Part shown: in pieces, positions 19,029-28,981 of the stretch
How positions within the stretch are numbered: the first letter of the stretch is position 1
Layout of the letters: each line of letters starts with the position of its first letter
Assembly (NCBI GenBank): GCA_015055965.1
Contig: SVHG01000003.1
Coordinates: 117,094 to 181,093, forward strand
Direction of reading: 5' to 3'
From: Clostridiales bacterium
GTDB lineage: Bacteria; Bacillota; Clostridia; Christensenellales; Borkfalkiaceae
DNA length: 64,000 bases
Translations under genes and position numbers: made by a program
Notes under the pieces: generated by a model
What the model was told of the DNA's origin: nothing
Database searches by the model: none
Seen by the model: only the letters and a program-made list of their open reading frames with translations

Positions 19029-19730
19029 TTAGTCCTCCAAAAATTCTTTAACGCATCTTTCGTATGCTTTTACGGGATCTTCAGCAGCGGTAATAGGTCT
19101 ACCAACCACGATATAATCAGAACCCAATTCTCTCGCTTTTTTAGGCGTGGTAACGCGTTTTTGATCGCCAACGTCGCCATCCGCAAACCTAACGCCGGGA
19201 GTTACCGTTACAAAGCCTTCACCACATCTTGCGTGGACCTTTCCTGCTTCTAACGGTGAACAAACTACGCCGTCTAAACCGGCGTTCTTAGCAACCTCTG
19301 CGTAATGCATAACTACTTCGTCAATAGGCTTTTCTATAAGCAAATCTCTTCTCATACTTTCTTCATCAGTTGAAGTAAGCTGAGTAACTGCAACAAGTAA
19401 AGGACGAGTTCCGTCTGCCCTGGTTAATCCTTCTAAAGCAGCCGTCATCATGGCAGTAGTTCCCGAAGCGTGTAAATTACACATATCAACGTCTAAATTA
19501 GAAAGAACAGCCATTGATTTTTTAACGGTATTAGGAATATCGTGAAGCTTTAAATCTAGAAAGATTTTATGACCTCTTGCCTTTATTTCTCTCACGATAG
19601 AAGGACCTTCTGCATAATAAAGCTCCATACCTATCTTTAAAAAGGGTTTTACAGTTGTAAACTTGTTTAAAAACTCAAAGGTTTTTTGCGCGCTGTTAAA
19701 GTCACATGCTATAATAACGTCTTTTGCCAT
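19029..19730 (-). CDS. pyrF: Orotidine 5'-phosphate decarboxylase
   Basis: Decarboxylates OMP to UMP, the last step of de novo UMP synthesis. The signature DLKLHDIPNT with the catalytic Asp/Lys/Asp set lies near residues 58-67, and the phosphate-gripping VTPGVRF and VGRPIT motifs are in the C-terminal third. 233 residues matches the bacterial group I enzyme. The start shares a base with the pyrD stop and the stop lies one base before pyrE. Confidence 0.97.
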   Translation of the reverse strand: MAKDVIIACDFNSAQKTFEFLNKFTTVKPFLKIGMELYYAEGPSIVREIKARGHKIFLDLKLHDIPNTVKKSMAVLSNLDVDMCNLHASGTTAMMTAALEGLTRADGTRPLLVAVTQLTSTDEESMRRDLLIEKPIDEVVMHYAEVAKNAGLDGVVCSPLEAGKVHARCGEGFVTVTPGVRFADGDVGDQKRVTTPKKARELGSDYIVVGRPITAAEDPVKAYERCVKEFLED

Positions 19731-20641
19731 TACTTCACCACTCCTATTATATCTTTAATATTTTTAATTCCGTATTTTTCCATAACGACCGGAAGCTCTT
19801 CTATTATTTGCTTACAGGCAAATGGATTAATTAGGTTAGCAGCACCAATTTGTACCGCCGTTGCTCCTGCATACATCATTTCAAGCACGTCTTCCGCCCT
19901 AGAAACTCCGCCCATACCAATAACTGGAATTTTAACTGCGTTTGCAACCTGATAAACCATTCTTAACGCAACGGGGAATATGCCATCCCCGGAATAACCG
20001 CCCATTTTATTTGCTATAACGGGACGTTTATTTTTTAAATCTATACGCATACCGAGCATTGTATTAATTAAGCTTATTCCATCTGCGCCCGCATCTTCAC
20101 AGGCCTTTGCAATAGAAACTATATCCGTAACGTTAGGGCTAAGCTTTATAATAACCGGCTTGGTAGTAACCTTCTTTACCGCCGAAGTAACCTTAGCCGC
20201 CATTTCTGCGCTTGTGCCAAAAGCCATTCCTCCGCCGTGAACGTTTGGGCATGAAATATTTACTTCTAACCAACCAACCTGCTCGCATTTATCAAGCAAA
20301 GCGCAGGTTTGAACGTATTCTTCAATAGAAAAACCGCTGATATTAGCCATTACAGGCTTAAAAAAGCATTCTTTTAAACGCGGTAATTCTTCTGAAATTA
20401 CTCTATTAACACCGGGGTTTTGTAAGCCTACTGCGTTAATCATTCCGGATTTGCATTCAGCAATTCTTGGCGTAGGATTACCAAATCTCTCTTCTAACGT
20501 AGTTCCTTTAAAGGAAAAAGTCCCAAGTATATTTATATCGTATAATTCGCTAAATTCATAGCCGTAACCGAAAGTTCCGCTTGCGGGAATTATGGGGTTA
20601 TCTATTTCTATTCCGCAAAGATTAACCTTTAAGCTTCCCAT
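19730..20641 (-). CDS. pyrD: Dihydroorotate dehydrogenase, class 1B catalytic subunit
   Basis: FMN enzyme oxidising dihydroorotate to orotate. The class 1 active-site Cys lies in NISCPNVHGGGMAFG, and the FMN-binding motifs IGMGGVSRAEDVLEM and AVQIGAANLIN are near the C-terminus. Length 303. The adjacent pyrK gene shows this is the NAD-linked 1B type (PyrD2-PyrK2) rather than fumarate-using 1A. The start overlaps the end of pyrK by 13 bases. Confidence 0.97.
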   Translation of the reverse strand: MGSLKVNLCGIEIDNPIIPASGTFGYGYEFSELYDINILGTFSFKGTTLEERFGNPTPRIAECKSGMINAVGLQNPGVNRVISEELPRLKECFFKPVMANISGFSIEEYVQTCALLDKCEQVGWLEVNISCPNVHGGGMAFGTSAEMAAKVTSAVKKVTTKPVIIKLSPNVTDIVSIAKACEDAGADGISLINTMLGMRIDLKNKRPVIANKMGGYSGDGIFPVALRMVYQVANAVKIPVIGMGGVSRAEDVLEMMYAGATAVQIGAANLINPFACKQIIEELPVVMEKYGIKNIKDIIGVVK

Positions 20642-21369
20642 TTTATTTCCTCCTTAACGAGCACCGGTCCGTCCTTACAAATGCGCTTGTTACCGTAAAG
20701 AGTTTTACAGCTACATCCCATGCATGCGCCAAAACCGCACCCCATACGCTCTTCAAAACTATATTGTCCTGAAGTATTTGTATTGTTATACACAGCCTTA
20801 AGCATAGGCTCCGGTCCGCAGGTATAAACGTGAGTATAATTACCGATAAGCGGTAAAGCGTCGGTAACGAATCCCTTTATTCCCTCACTACCGTCAGCCG
20901 TACAAACCGTTACGCTAGCGCCAAGCTTTTCAAATTCTTCCTTATAAAAAATTTCTTCTTTAGAGCGAAAACCTACTATTATTTTTACCTCTTTTCCTTG
21001 CTCAATTAGTTTTTTCGCAAGCATATAAAGAGGGGGAACACCAACTCCCCCACCTATAAGTAACAGTATATTACCGGAAGAAGTCAAATCATAACCGTTA
21101 CCAAGCCCGGTTAAAAGATCCAAATTATCCCCTTTAACCATCTTGCTTAAAGCTAAAGTCCCTTCGCCTACTATTCTATAAATAAGCGTGAGAACACCTT
21201 CTTCTACGTCGCAAACGGAAATTGGTCGCCTTAAAAACAACCCTTCTATTTTGATATTTACAAATTGACCGGGCTTAGTAATCTCGCTAGTATCCCCACT
21301 AAGCCTCATTTGCATAATATCAGCCGTTAATTTTACGTTTTCTATTATAGTAAAAATTCCCTGCTTCAT
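20629..21369 (-). CDS. pyrK: Dihydroorotate dehydrogenase electron transfer subunit
   Basis: Flavin and iron-sulfur subunit passing electrons from PyrD to NAD+. It has a ferredoxin-reductase-type FAD domain (LRRPISVCDVEEG), an NAD domain (LLIGGGVGVPPLYMLAKKL), and a C-terminal [2Fe-2S] cluster with cysteines in RMGCGFGACMGCSCKT and a fourth in RICKDGPV. 246 residues is typical. It lies between carB (gap nine bases) and pyrD (overlap). Confidence 0.97.
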   Translation of the reverse strand: MKQGIFTIIENVKLTADIMQMRLSGDTSEITKPGQFVNIKIEGLFLRRPISVCDVEEGVLTLIYRIVGEGTLALSKMVKGDNLDLLTGLGNGYDLTSSGNILLLIGGGVGVPPLYMLAKKLIEQGKEVKIIVGFRSKEEIFYKEEFEKLGASVTVCTADGSEGIKGFVTDALPLIGNYTHVYTCGPEPMLKAVYNNTNTSGQYSFEERMGCGFGACMGCSCKTLYGNKRICKDGPVLVKEEIKWEA

Positions 21370-21378
21370 TTTTCACCG

Positions 21379-24300
21379 TTAAGAATCTATTGTTGAAATA
21401 CACAACGTCGTTTCTTCAAGAACGTCTAAAAGCACCTTTACGGTATCTAAAGACGTGAATATCGTAACGTTGTTTTCCGTTGCGTGCTTACGAATAATAT
21501 GACCGTCCGTCATATTGTCGTCATCCTTTAAGTCGCTTGTATTTATAAAATACGCTATATGTCCCTGTCTTAAAGCTTCAACAAGCTCGTTGCTTCCCTC
21601 GCTTATTTTTTTCATAGCGTGCGTTCTAATACCGTTTTTCTTCAAAAATAACGCCGTACCCTGAGTTGCTTCTATGTTAAAGCCTAAATTGTAAAATCTT
21701 CTTATTAAAGGTAAAGCTTCTTCTTTATCCTTATCTGCAATAGTAGCAAATACAGTTCCGTAATTCTGTAAATGCATTCCACTCGCCTGTAATCCCTTAT
21801 ATAGCGCGCGATTTAACTTATCGTCATAACCAATAGCTTCACCGGTTGATTTCATTTCAGGGGATAAATATGCGTCAAGTCCGCGAATTTTACTAAACGA
21901 GAATACGGGAACTTTAACGTACCATCTCTTCTTTTCTTCGGGATAAATATCAAATATTCCCTGTTCCTTTAACGATTTACCCATAATAACTTCTGTGGCA
22001 ATATCTGCAAGCGAATATCCCGTTGCTTTAGATAAGAAAGGGACTGTTCTTGAAGATCTGGGATTTACTTCTATGATAAATACTTCGTCCTTTTTATCAA
22101 CGATAAATTGAATATTATAAAGACCTTTTATGCCTATTCCAAGCCCTAATTTTTTAGCGTACTGTAAAATAATACCCTTTACTTTATTTGAAATACTAAA
22201 GGTAGGGTAAACGCTTATTGAGTCGCCTGAGTGGATACCCGTTCTTTCAACAAGCTCCATTATGCCGGGAACGAAAACGTCCCTTCCGTCACAAATAGCA
22301 TCTATTTCAACCTCTTTACCAATAATATATTTATCAACTAAAACAGGTCTGTCTTCATCAATTTCAACGGCAGTCTTTAAATAGTGACGTAATTGCTTTT
22401 CGTTTGAAACTATTTGCATTGCCCTACCACCAAGCACGAAGCTAGGTCTTACCAATACGGGATATCCTATTTCCTTTGCAGCTTTAACGCCGTCTTCAAT
22501 AGTAACGACTGCACATCCCTTCGGTTGGGGAATATTTAACTCACTTAATAGCTTTTCAAATAGTTTTCTATTTTCTGCTTTATCTATAGCCTGACAATCA
22601 GTACCAACTATTTTAACACCGCAGTTATTTAAAGGCTCTGCTAAATTTATTGCAGTTTGACCGCCTAGTGATGCAATAACCCCTTCAGGATTTTCAAATT
22701 CTACTATATTCATAACGTCTTCTACGGTTAAAGGCTCAAAATAGAGCTTATCTGCCGTTGTGTAATCGGTAGAAACCGTTTCAGGGTTATTGTTAATAAT
22801 AATGGCTTCATAACCGCTATTTTTTATCGTTTGAACTGAGTGAACGGTTGAATAGTCAAATTCTACGCCTTGACCGATTCTAATTGGACCTGCGCCTAAA
22901 ACGACTAATTTATCCTTATTAGTCTTAATAGAAGCGTTTTCACCCAAATATGAAGAGTAGAAATATGGAACGTATGCTCCACTTTTTAAAGTATCTACCA
23001 TTCTAAATACGGGAATAATGCCGTTATCTTTTCTTATTTTTCTTACGTCAAGCGCCTTTACGCCCCATAGCTTTGCTATATATTCATCAGAAAAGCCTAA
23101 TATTTTTGCAGATTTTAATGCAGTCACGTCCTGCTTTTTACTGCTTAAAATATTTTCCATTTCCACAATTCTTTTTAAGCATTCTAAGAATAAATGGGTA
23201 ATCTGTGTTATTTCGTGTATTTTTTCAAGGCTAACGTTTCTTCTAATAAGCTCAGTTACTGCAAAAATATTATCGGATTTAAATTCAGTTACGTAATCTA
23301 AAAGCTCTTCCACGCTCATAGAACTAAACTTCGCAAGATAAAGGTGTTTTGCGCCTATTTCTAACGATCTTACAGATTTTAAAATACATTCATCTAAAGT
23401 AGAACCAATGCCCATTACTTCACCGGTTGCCTTCATTTGCGTTCCTAATACGTTTGACGCTGAAGTAAACTTATCAAATGGGAAGCGTGGAAATTTTGCC
23501 ACGATATAATCTAAATTAGGTTCTTTATCTGCAGTAGTTCCCGCTACTTGAATTTCCTTTAAGGTCATACCTACTGCAATTTTTGCGGTAACACGAGCAA
23601 TTGGATATCCGCTTGCTTTAGATGCTAAAGCTGAAGAGCGTGAAACTCTGGGATTAACTTCTATTAAAAAATACTCGTCTGAATTTGGATTTAACGCAAA
23701 CTGAACGTTACATCCACCTGCAATTCCAAGCTCGCTTATTATCTTTAAAGCGCTATCGTTAAGCATCTTTAACTGTTTATCAGTTAACGAAAGAATGGGC
23801 GCAACTACTACAGAGTCCCCCGTATGAACACCAACGGGATCTATATTTTCCATTCCGCAAATGGTAATAGCTTTACCCGTTGAATCACGCATTACTTCAA
23901 ATTCTATTTCCTTATATCCCTTAACGCTCTTTTCTATTAAAACTTGATGAACGGGTGAAAGGGCGAACGCGTTAACTGCAAGTTCTTTAAGATCTTCTTC
24001 ATTATTAGCAAATCCACCGCCAGTTCCCCCTAACGTAAACGCAGGGCGTAAAACTACGGGATAACCGATTTTTTTAGCGGCAACGATAGCTTCTTCTAAA
24101 GAATAGGTAATTTCTGAAGGAATTACGGGCTCTCCTATTTCTTCGCACATCTTTTTAAAGAGCTCTCTATCTTCAGCTCTTTCTATACTGCTACTGCTAG
24201 TTCCAAGTAATTCTACCCTGCATTCCTTTAGTATTCCCTTCTTTTCAAGCTGCATTGCAAGGTTTAATCCAGTTTGACCGCCAATACCCGGTAAAATAGC

Positions 24301-24552
24301 ATCAGGTCTTTCGTAACGTAAAATTTTCGCAATATACTCTAAAGTAAGCGGTTCCATATAAACCTTATCAGCAATAGAGGTATCCGTCATGATAGTTGCA
24401 GGGTTAGAATTTACAAGCACAACCTCGTATCCCTCTTCCTTTAAAGCTAAGCAAGCCTGCGTACCCGCATAGTCAAATTCTGCAGCTTGACCGATTATAA
24501 TAGGACCTGAACCAATTATTAAAATTTTCTTAATATCCTTTCTTTTTGCCAT
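21379..24552 (-). CDS. carB: Carbamoyl-phosphate synthase large subunit
   Basis: Makes carbamoyl phosphate from glutamine-derived ammonia, bicarbonate and two ATP. The two homologous ATP-grasp halves are both visible: KILIIGSGPIIIGQAAEFDYAG at the start and KLVVLGAGPIRIGQGVEFDY in the middle. A C-terminal allosteric (MGS-like) domain of about 130 residues follows, and the total of 1,057 is full length. The partner carA (glutaminase subunit) is not in the operon or anywhere in this window, so it must be encoded elsewhere. It starts five bases after pyrC. Confidence 0.97.
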   Translation of the reverse strand: MAKRKDIKKILIIGSGPIIIGQAAEFDYAGTQACLALKEEGYEVVLVNSNPATIMTDTSIADKVYMEPLTLEYIAKILRYERPDAILPGIGGQTGLNLAMQLEKKGILKECRVELLGTSSSSIERAEDRELFKKMCEEIGEPVIPSEITYSLEEAIVAAKKIGYPVVLRPAFTLGGTGGGFANNEEDLKELAVNAFALSPVHQVLIEKSVKGYKEIEFEVMRDSTGKAITICGMENIDPVGVHTGDSVVVAPILSLTDKQLKMLNDSALKIISELGIAGGCNVQFALNPNSDEYFLIEVNPRVSRSSALASKASGYPIARVTAKIAVGMTLKEIQVAGTTADKEPNLDYIVAKFPRFPFDKFTSASNVLGTQMKATGEVMGIGSTLDECILKSVRSLEIGAKHLYLAKFSSMSVEELLDYVTEFKSDNIFAVTELIRRNVSLEKIHEITQITHLFLECLKRIVEMENILSSKKQDVTALKSAKILGFSDEYIAKLWGVKALDVRKIRKDNGIIPVFRMVDTLKSGAYVPYFYSSYLGENASIKTNKDKLVVLGAGPIRIGQGVEFDYSTVHSVQTIKNSGYEAIIINNNPETVSTDYTTADKLYFEPLTVEDVMNIVEFENPEGVIASLGGQTAINLAEPLNNCGVKIVGTDCQAIDKAENRKLFEKLLSELNIPQPKGCAVVTIEDGVKAAKEIGYPVLVRPSFVLGGRAMQIVSNEKQLRHYLKTAVEIDEDRPVLVDKYIIGKEVEIDAICDGRDVFVPGIMELVERTGIHSGDSISVYPTFSISNKVKGIILQYAKKLGLGIGIKGLYNIQFIVDKKDEVFIIEVNPRSSRTVPFLSKATGYSLADIATEVIMGKSLKEQGIFDIYPEEKKRWYVKVPVFSFSKIRGLDAYLSPEMKSTGEAIGYDDKLNRALYKGLQASGMHLQNYGTVFATIADKDKEEALPLIRRFYNLGFNIEATQGTALFLKKNGIRTHAMKKISEGSNELVEALRQGHIAYFINTSDLKDDDNMTDGHIIRKHATENNVTIFTSLDTVKVLLDVLEETTLCISTIDS

Positions 24553-24557
24553 TTTTC

Positions 24558-25766
24558 TTATTCCTTAACGTATATTGCTTTATTTTTGTAAACGGTTAAC
24601 ATATTTTTACCATTTACAGTTTGACCGCTAAACGGCGTACTTTTACCCTTAGATAAAAATTCCTTTGCATCTATTTCATACTCAGCGTCTAAATCCCATA
24701 CGGAAAATCCAACGTCACTAGTTATATTAAAACGCTTACGCGCATTAAAATTTAACAATTCAATTAACTTTTGAAGGGTAATAACCCCTTTTTTTACCAA
24801 ATGAGTGTATAAAATGGGGAATGCCGTTTCTAGTCCAACGATACCGAACAAGCTTTTTTCTAGCCCCAAGGATTTCTCTTCTGCTGAATGCGGCGCGTGA
24901 TCGGTTGCTATCATATCTATAGTTCCGTTTTTAATCCCTTCTATCAAGGCAAGTCTATCTTCTTCACCTCTAATAGGGGGATTCATTTTATACGAACCAC
25001 ATTCCTTTAAATCCTCATCATTAAAAACTAAATAATGCGGTGCGGTTTCACAAGTAATATCAAGACCTTCTCTCTTTGCTTTTGCAATTAACTCAACGCT
25101 TTCTTTTGTGGATATATGACACACGTGATATTTACATCCAGTTTTTCTAACCAGCTCTATATCCCTTTCTATTTGCGAGTATTCGCTTTCTGAGCATATT
25201 CCCCTATGCCCGTTTCGTTCAGCGTAACTACCCTTATGGATATATCCACCGTTTAATAAGGCATTATCTTCACAATGAGCAACGATTATTGCGTTATGTT
25301 GTTTTGCAACCGTCATTGCTTTAAGCATTATTTCTTCGCTTTGCACTCCCCTTCCGTCATCAGAAAATGCTACTACTCTTTTATCATTATCAACAAGCAA
25401 GGTCGATAAAACTTTGCCTTTTTGAGCTTGGGTTATAGACGCGTAAGGAAATACTGCTATTTGAGCTTTTTCTTTTATAGAGTCTAACTGTAATTTTAAA
25501 TTTTCATCACAATCCGGCACAGGATTTAAGTTTGGCATTGTACATACCGCGGTATATCCACCGCGTGCTGCTGCCATCGAACCGCTATAAGTATCTTCTT
25601 TATAAACAAAACCCGGTTCTCTGAAATGCACGTGCACGTCACAAAAACCGGGAAAAATAGTGAATTTTGAATTGTTTAAAGAAGAAAAACGATTATTATC
25701 GGCAAAAAAACGAATAACTGACTCTTCCATGCTATTATCAAATAACTTTGCAGCAATTAAAGTCAT
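24558..25766 (-). CDS. pyrC: Dihydroorotase
   Basis: Zinc amidohydrolase cyclising carbamoyl aspartate to dihydroorotate. The metal-binding HVHFREPG lies in the N-terminal 50 residues, later His ligands are in AHCEDN and CHISTKES, and the catalytic Asp is in ATDHAPHS. From the ATG at 25766 the protein has 402 residues; that ATG follows GGAGG by eight bases, whereas the upstream in-frame ATG at 25781 lies before that site. First gene of the seven-gene pyr operon, directly behind a consensus promoter. Confidence 0.95.
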   Translation of the reverse strand: MTLIAAKLFDNSMEESVIRFFADNNRFSSLNNSKFTIFPGFCDVHVHFREPGFVYKEDTYSGSMAAARGGYTAVCTMPNLNPVPDCDENLKLQLDSIKEKAQIAVFPYASITQAQKGKVLSTLLVDNDKRVVAFSDDGRGVQSEEIMLKAMTVAKQHNAIIVAHCEDNALLNGGYIHKGSYAERNGHRGICSESEYSQIERDIELVRKTGCKYHVCHISTKESVELIAKAKREGLDITCETAPHYLVFNDEDLKECGSYKMNPPIRGEEDRLALIEGIKNGTIDMIATDHAPHSAEEKSLGLEKSLFGIVGLETAFPILYTHLVKKGVITLQKLIELLNFNARKRFNITSDVGFSVWDLDAEYEIDAKEFLSKGKSTPFSGQTVNGKNMLTVYKNKAIYVKE

Positions 25767-25799
25767 GTTTGCTTCCTCCAATCGTTATATATCCTAATA

Positions 25800-25829
25800 A
25801 TTATAGCAAAGGAGCAATATTTTTGTCAA
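25800..25829 (-). promoter_or_regulatory. pyr operon promoter
   Basis: Minus-strand TTGACA (25824-25829), 18-base spacer, TATAAT (25800-25805). The start of transcription would lie about 25 bases before the pyrC ATG, leaving no room for a PyrR-type attenuator. Confidence 0.88.
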
Positions 25830-25858
25830 GAAAGAAGCAACATTTTTTTATAATTTAT

Positions 25859-25879
25859 TAACTATATTTTAATATAGTT
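25859..25879 (-). terminator. AT-only hairpin after fhs, possible terminator
   Basis: Self-complementary AACTATAT / ATATAGTT stem just after the fhs stop. It lacks G-C strength and a good T tract, so it is at best a weak terminator. Confidence 0.35.
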
Positions 25880-25897
25880 TGTGCTAGCATTTATTTT

Positions 25898-27571
25898 TTA
25901 AAATAAACCGCTAATTTTCCCCTTTTCGTCAACGTCAATTCGTTCAGCCGCGGGGCGCTTGGGTAATCCGGGCATAGTCATAATATCGCCGGTTAAAGCA
26001 ACTATAAACCCAGCTCCTGCAGAAATTTTAACCTTTTTTATAGTTACGTAAAAGCCGTCAGGCGCACCCAATTTTTTTGGATCATCTGAAAAACTATATT
26101 GCGTTTTTGCCATACAAACGGGTAAGCGGTCAAATCCTAACGAAGTTAGCCTTGCAATTTCTTGCTTTGCTTCAGGCGTAATCGTTACGCCCGCCCCCCT
26201 GTATACTTTGGTTACTATTTCTTCAATTTTGCTTTCTATTGAACCTTCCAAAGTGTATGAAAATTCAAAAGAACTTTGAGTATTGCAAAACTCAACCACC
26301 TTTTCAGCTAATTCTATAGCACCTAAACCACCCTTTGCCCAAACCTTAGAATGTTCAACGGGAATAGAAAATTCCTTGCATTTACTAAATAAATAATTAA
26401 CCTCTGCATCCGTATCGGTTGGGAAATGATTAATTGCTACCACACAGGGCAATTTATAAACTTCCGTTATGTTTTTATAATGCCTTAATAGATTAGAAAA
26501 GCCTTCTTCTATTGCTTCTATGTTTTCTTCGCCTAAGTTTTCCTTTGCAATACCGCCGTGCATTTTTAAAGCTCGAATGGTTGCAACTAAAACTACTGCA
26601 TCAGGCTTTAAATTTGCGTATCTACACTTAATGTCAAAGAATTTTTCCGCTCCTAAATCAGCGCCAAAACCAGCTTCAGTAATTACGTAATCGCCCATTT
26701 TAAGCGCCATTTTCGTTGCAATTACAGAATTGCACCCATGCGCAATATTAGCAAAAGGCCCACCGTGAATTAAGGCAGGAGTGCCTTCTAACGTTTGAAC
26801 TAAATTAGGTTTAAATGCATCCTTTAATAACGCAGTCATTGCCCCAACGGCTTTTAACTGACCTGCCGTTACGGGGTTACCTTCATAGCTGTAACCTACT
26901 ACTATTTTAGAAAGTCTGTTTTTTAAATCGGCAATATCGTTAGCTAAGCAAAATATAGCCATAATCTCAGATGCAACGGTAATGTCAAACCCATCCATTC
27001 TAGGAGTTCCGTTAACCTTTCCACCTAATCCGTCGTTAACAACCCTAAGCTGGCGATCGTTCATATCAACGCAACGCTTCCAAGTGATTTTTTCAGGATC
27101 GATATTTAATTCGTTACCTTGATGAATATGGTTGTCTATCATTGCAGCTAGAAGATTATTTGCTGCACCAATAGCATGAAAATCACCTGTAAAGTGTAAA
27201 TTTATATCTTCCATTGGAACTACTTGCGCGTATCCACCACCGGTTGCGCCACCCTTTACACCAAAAACAGGACCAAGCGAAGGCTCTCTTAAAGCAACAA
27301 CGCTATTTTTGCCAATTTTTCTAAAAGCATCGGCTAAACCTATGGTCGTTGTCGTTTTACCTTCCCCCGCGGGCGTTGGTGTTATAGCTGTTACCAAAAT
27401 TAACTTTCCGTCTTTTGAGTTTAGCTCATTAAGGTAATTATTATCAATTTTTGCTTTATATTTGCCGTAAAATTCAAGATATTCTTCGGGAATTTGTATT
27501 TTCTTAGCTATTTCACCTATAGGCAATAATTCTTTAGCTTGTGCAATTTCTATATCTGAAAGGATTTTCAT
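25898..27571 (-). CDS. fhs: Formate-tetrahydrofolate ligase
   Basis: ATP-dependent synthesis of 10-formyltetrahydrofolate from formate and THF, feeding purine synthesis and one-carbon metabolism. The P-loop-like motif [16 protein letters not shown] is near residues 64-79, followed by [23 protein letters not shown], both diagnostic. 557 residues is full length. The ATG follows AAGGAG. It stands between the ftsZ terminator and the pyr promoter; its own promoter is not obvious. The sequence alone does not say whether a Wood-Ljungdahl pathway is present. Confidence 0.97.
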   Translation of the reverse strand: MKILSDIEIAQAKELLPIGEIAKKIQIPEEYLEFYGKYKAKIDNNYLNELNSKDGKLILVTAITPTPAGEGKTTTTIGLADAFRKIGKNSVVALREPSLGPVFGVKGGATGGGYAQVVPMEDINLHFTGDFHAIGAANNLLAAMIDNHIHQGNELNIDPEKITWKRCVDMNDRQLRVVNDGLGGKVNGTPRMDGFDITVASEIMAIFCLANDIADLKNRLSKIVVGYSYEGNPVTAGQLKAVGAMTALLKDAFKPNLVQTLEGTPALIHGGPFANIAHGCNSVIATKMALKMGDYVITEAGFGADLGAEKFFDIKCRYANLKPDAVVLVATIRALKMHGGIAKENLGEENIEAIEEGFSNLLRHYKNITEVYKLPCVVAINHFPTDTDAEVNYLFSKCKEFSIPVEHSKVWAKGGLGAIELAEKVVEFCNTQSSFEFSYTLEGSIESKIEEIVTKVYRGAGVTITPEAKQEIARLTSLGFDRLPVCMAKTQYSFSDDPKKLGAPDGFYVTIKKVKISAGAGFIVALTGDIMTMPGLPKRPAAERIDVDEKGKISGLF

Positions 27572-27593
27572 TTATTATCTCCTTAATCATTTT

Positions 27594-27632
27594 AAAAAGA
27601 GAAAAAGACGGTTAGAAGACTTTTTCTCTTTC
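27594..27632 (-). terminator. Terminator after ftsZ
   Basis: Stem AAAGAGAAAAAG (27596-27607) / CTTTTTCTCTTT (27620-27631), with T-rich sequence after it on the minus strand. Confidence 0.85.
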
Positions 27633-27649
27633 GCAAATAAATATCAAGA

Positions 27650-28900
27650 TTATTTTTTACCGAATAATTTTCTAACGAATGAAGGTAACTCCTTTCTTTC
27701 GTCATCATTATTTAGAGGCTCTTCGTTGTAATCAGGTTCTACAACTTTACTAGGTTTAACCTCTACAGGCTTAACGTAAATAGGCTCTTGTTTTACAGGT
27801 TCTACCTTGGGTTCTTCTCTTATAACCACGGGTTCTTCATTCTTAATGGTTTTTTCCGCACTAGAAATTACACTTTGACTAACGCCTGCGGAATGAACTA
27901 TAACCGGTTTAACAACCTTTTTTTCACCTTCAGAAGGTGCTTCTTTTCTATTAAAACCGGTAGCAATTAAGGTTATAATAACTTCTTCCTTAATATCTTC
28001 GTTTATGTTAGCGCCAAAAATAATATTCGCAGACTCATCAACGATATTTTGTACTACCCTTGCAGCTTCGTACACTTGACCTAGCGTTAAATCTCTTCCG
28101 CCTGTTATGTTAATTATAACACCGCTTGCTCCTTCTATAGTGGTTTCTAATAAAGGGCTTGACACAGCCTGTCTTACCGCTTCAACGATTCTGTTCTCGC
28201 CTTTCGCCCTACCAACGCCCATGTGCGCAAGACCTTGATTGCAAATTATAGTTCTAACGTCCGCAAAGTCTAAGTTAATTAGCGCAGGTGTAGAAATAAG
28301 ATCAGCTATACCGCAAACACCTTGGCGAAGATTATCATCCGCATATGCTAAAGCCTCAACCATAGGGGTATCTACCGGAAGAGCTTCAAGCAATTTATCG
28401 TTGGGTATTATTATAATAGTATCAACGTATTTAGATAAATTTGCAATGCCTTTAACTGCATTCAGTTCTCTTTTCTTACCTTCAAACGCAAAAGGTCTAG
28501 TTACTACGGCAACCGTTAAGCAACCTTTTTCACGAGCAATTTTTGCAATTACCGGAGCAGCTCCCGTTCCCGTTCCACCGCCCATTCCGGCAGCTATAAA
28601 CAGTAAATCAACGCCTTCACAAAAAGCTTCAATTTCTGCTCTGTTTTCTTCTGCAGCCGCTTCACCAAGCTCTGGCTGAGAACCAGCACCCAATCCTTTG
28701 GTAACCTTTTCACCAATTTGCAATCTATTCTCTAGGGGGACTTTAGAAAGCATTAGCGCTTGCTTATCGGTATTTATTGCAACGAATTCAGCGCTTACAA
28801 TCCCCTTTTCTATCATTCTGTTAACAGCGTTATTTCCAGCACCACCAACGCCGATAACCTTTATCTTTGCAACCCCAAGGTTGCCGCTATCTTCAAACAT
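27650..28900 (-). CDS. ftsZ: Cell division protein FtsZ
   Basis: Tubulin-like GTPase that forms the division ring. The GTP signature [10 protein letters not shown] is near residues 106-115, the N-terminal glycine-rich loop [10 protein letters not shown] is present, and the synergy loop lies in NLDFADVR. After the core (about 315 residues) a proline/valine/glutamate-rich linker of about 80 residues leads to the C-terminal conserved tail [13 protein letters not shown], which binds FtsA-type anchors. 416 residues. The ATG has a GGAGG upstream. Last gene of the ftsQ-ftsA-ftsZ unit; the 81-base spacer to ftsA holds only weak AT-rich hairpins. Confidence 0.98.
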   Translation of the reverse strand: MFEDSGNLGVAKIKVIGVGGAGNNAVNRMIEKGIVSAEFVAINTDKQALMLSKVPLENRLQIGEKVTKGLGAGSQPELGEAAAEENRAEIEAFCEGVDLLFIAAGMGGGTGTGAAPVIAKIAREKGCLTVAVVTRPFAFEGKKRELNAVKGIANLSKYVDTIIIIPNDKLLEALPVDTPMVEALAYADDNLRQGVCGIADLISTPALINLDFADVRTIICNQGLAHMGVGRAKGENRIVEAVRQAVSSPLLETTIEGASGVIINITGGRDLTLGQVYEAARVVQNIVDESANIIFGANINEDIKEEVIITLIATGFNRKEAPSEGEKKVVKPVIVHSAGVSQSVISSAEKTIKNEEPVVIREEPKVEPVKQEPIYVKPVEVKPSKVVEPDYNEEPLNNDDERKELPSFVRKLFGKK

Positions 28901-28981
28901 TAAATTTCCTCCAAAGTGAAATTATGAAAAACGTAAAAATTTTAGTTTTTCAAGATAAAATCTTAATTTTTTGATGTTTTT

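Noticed and set aside
28239..28679. 146-residue plus-strand frame opposite ftsZ
   Set aside because: Antisense shadow of the conserved FtsZ core with no start signals; an overlapping gene is not supported.
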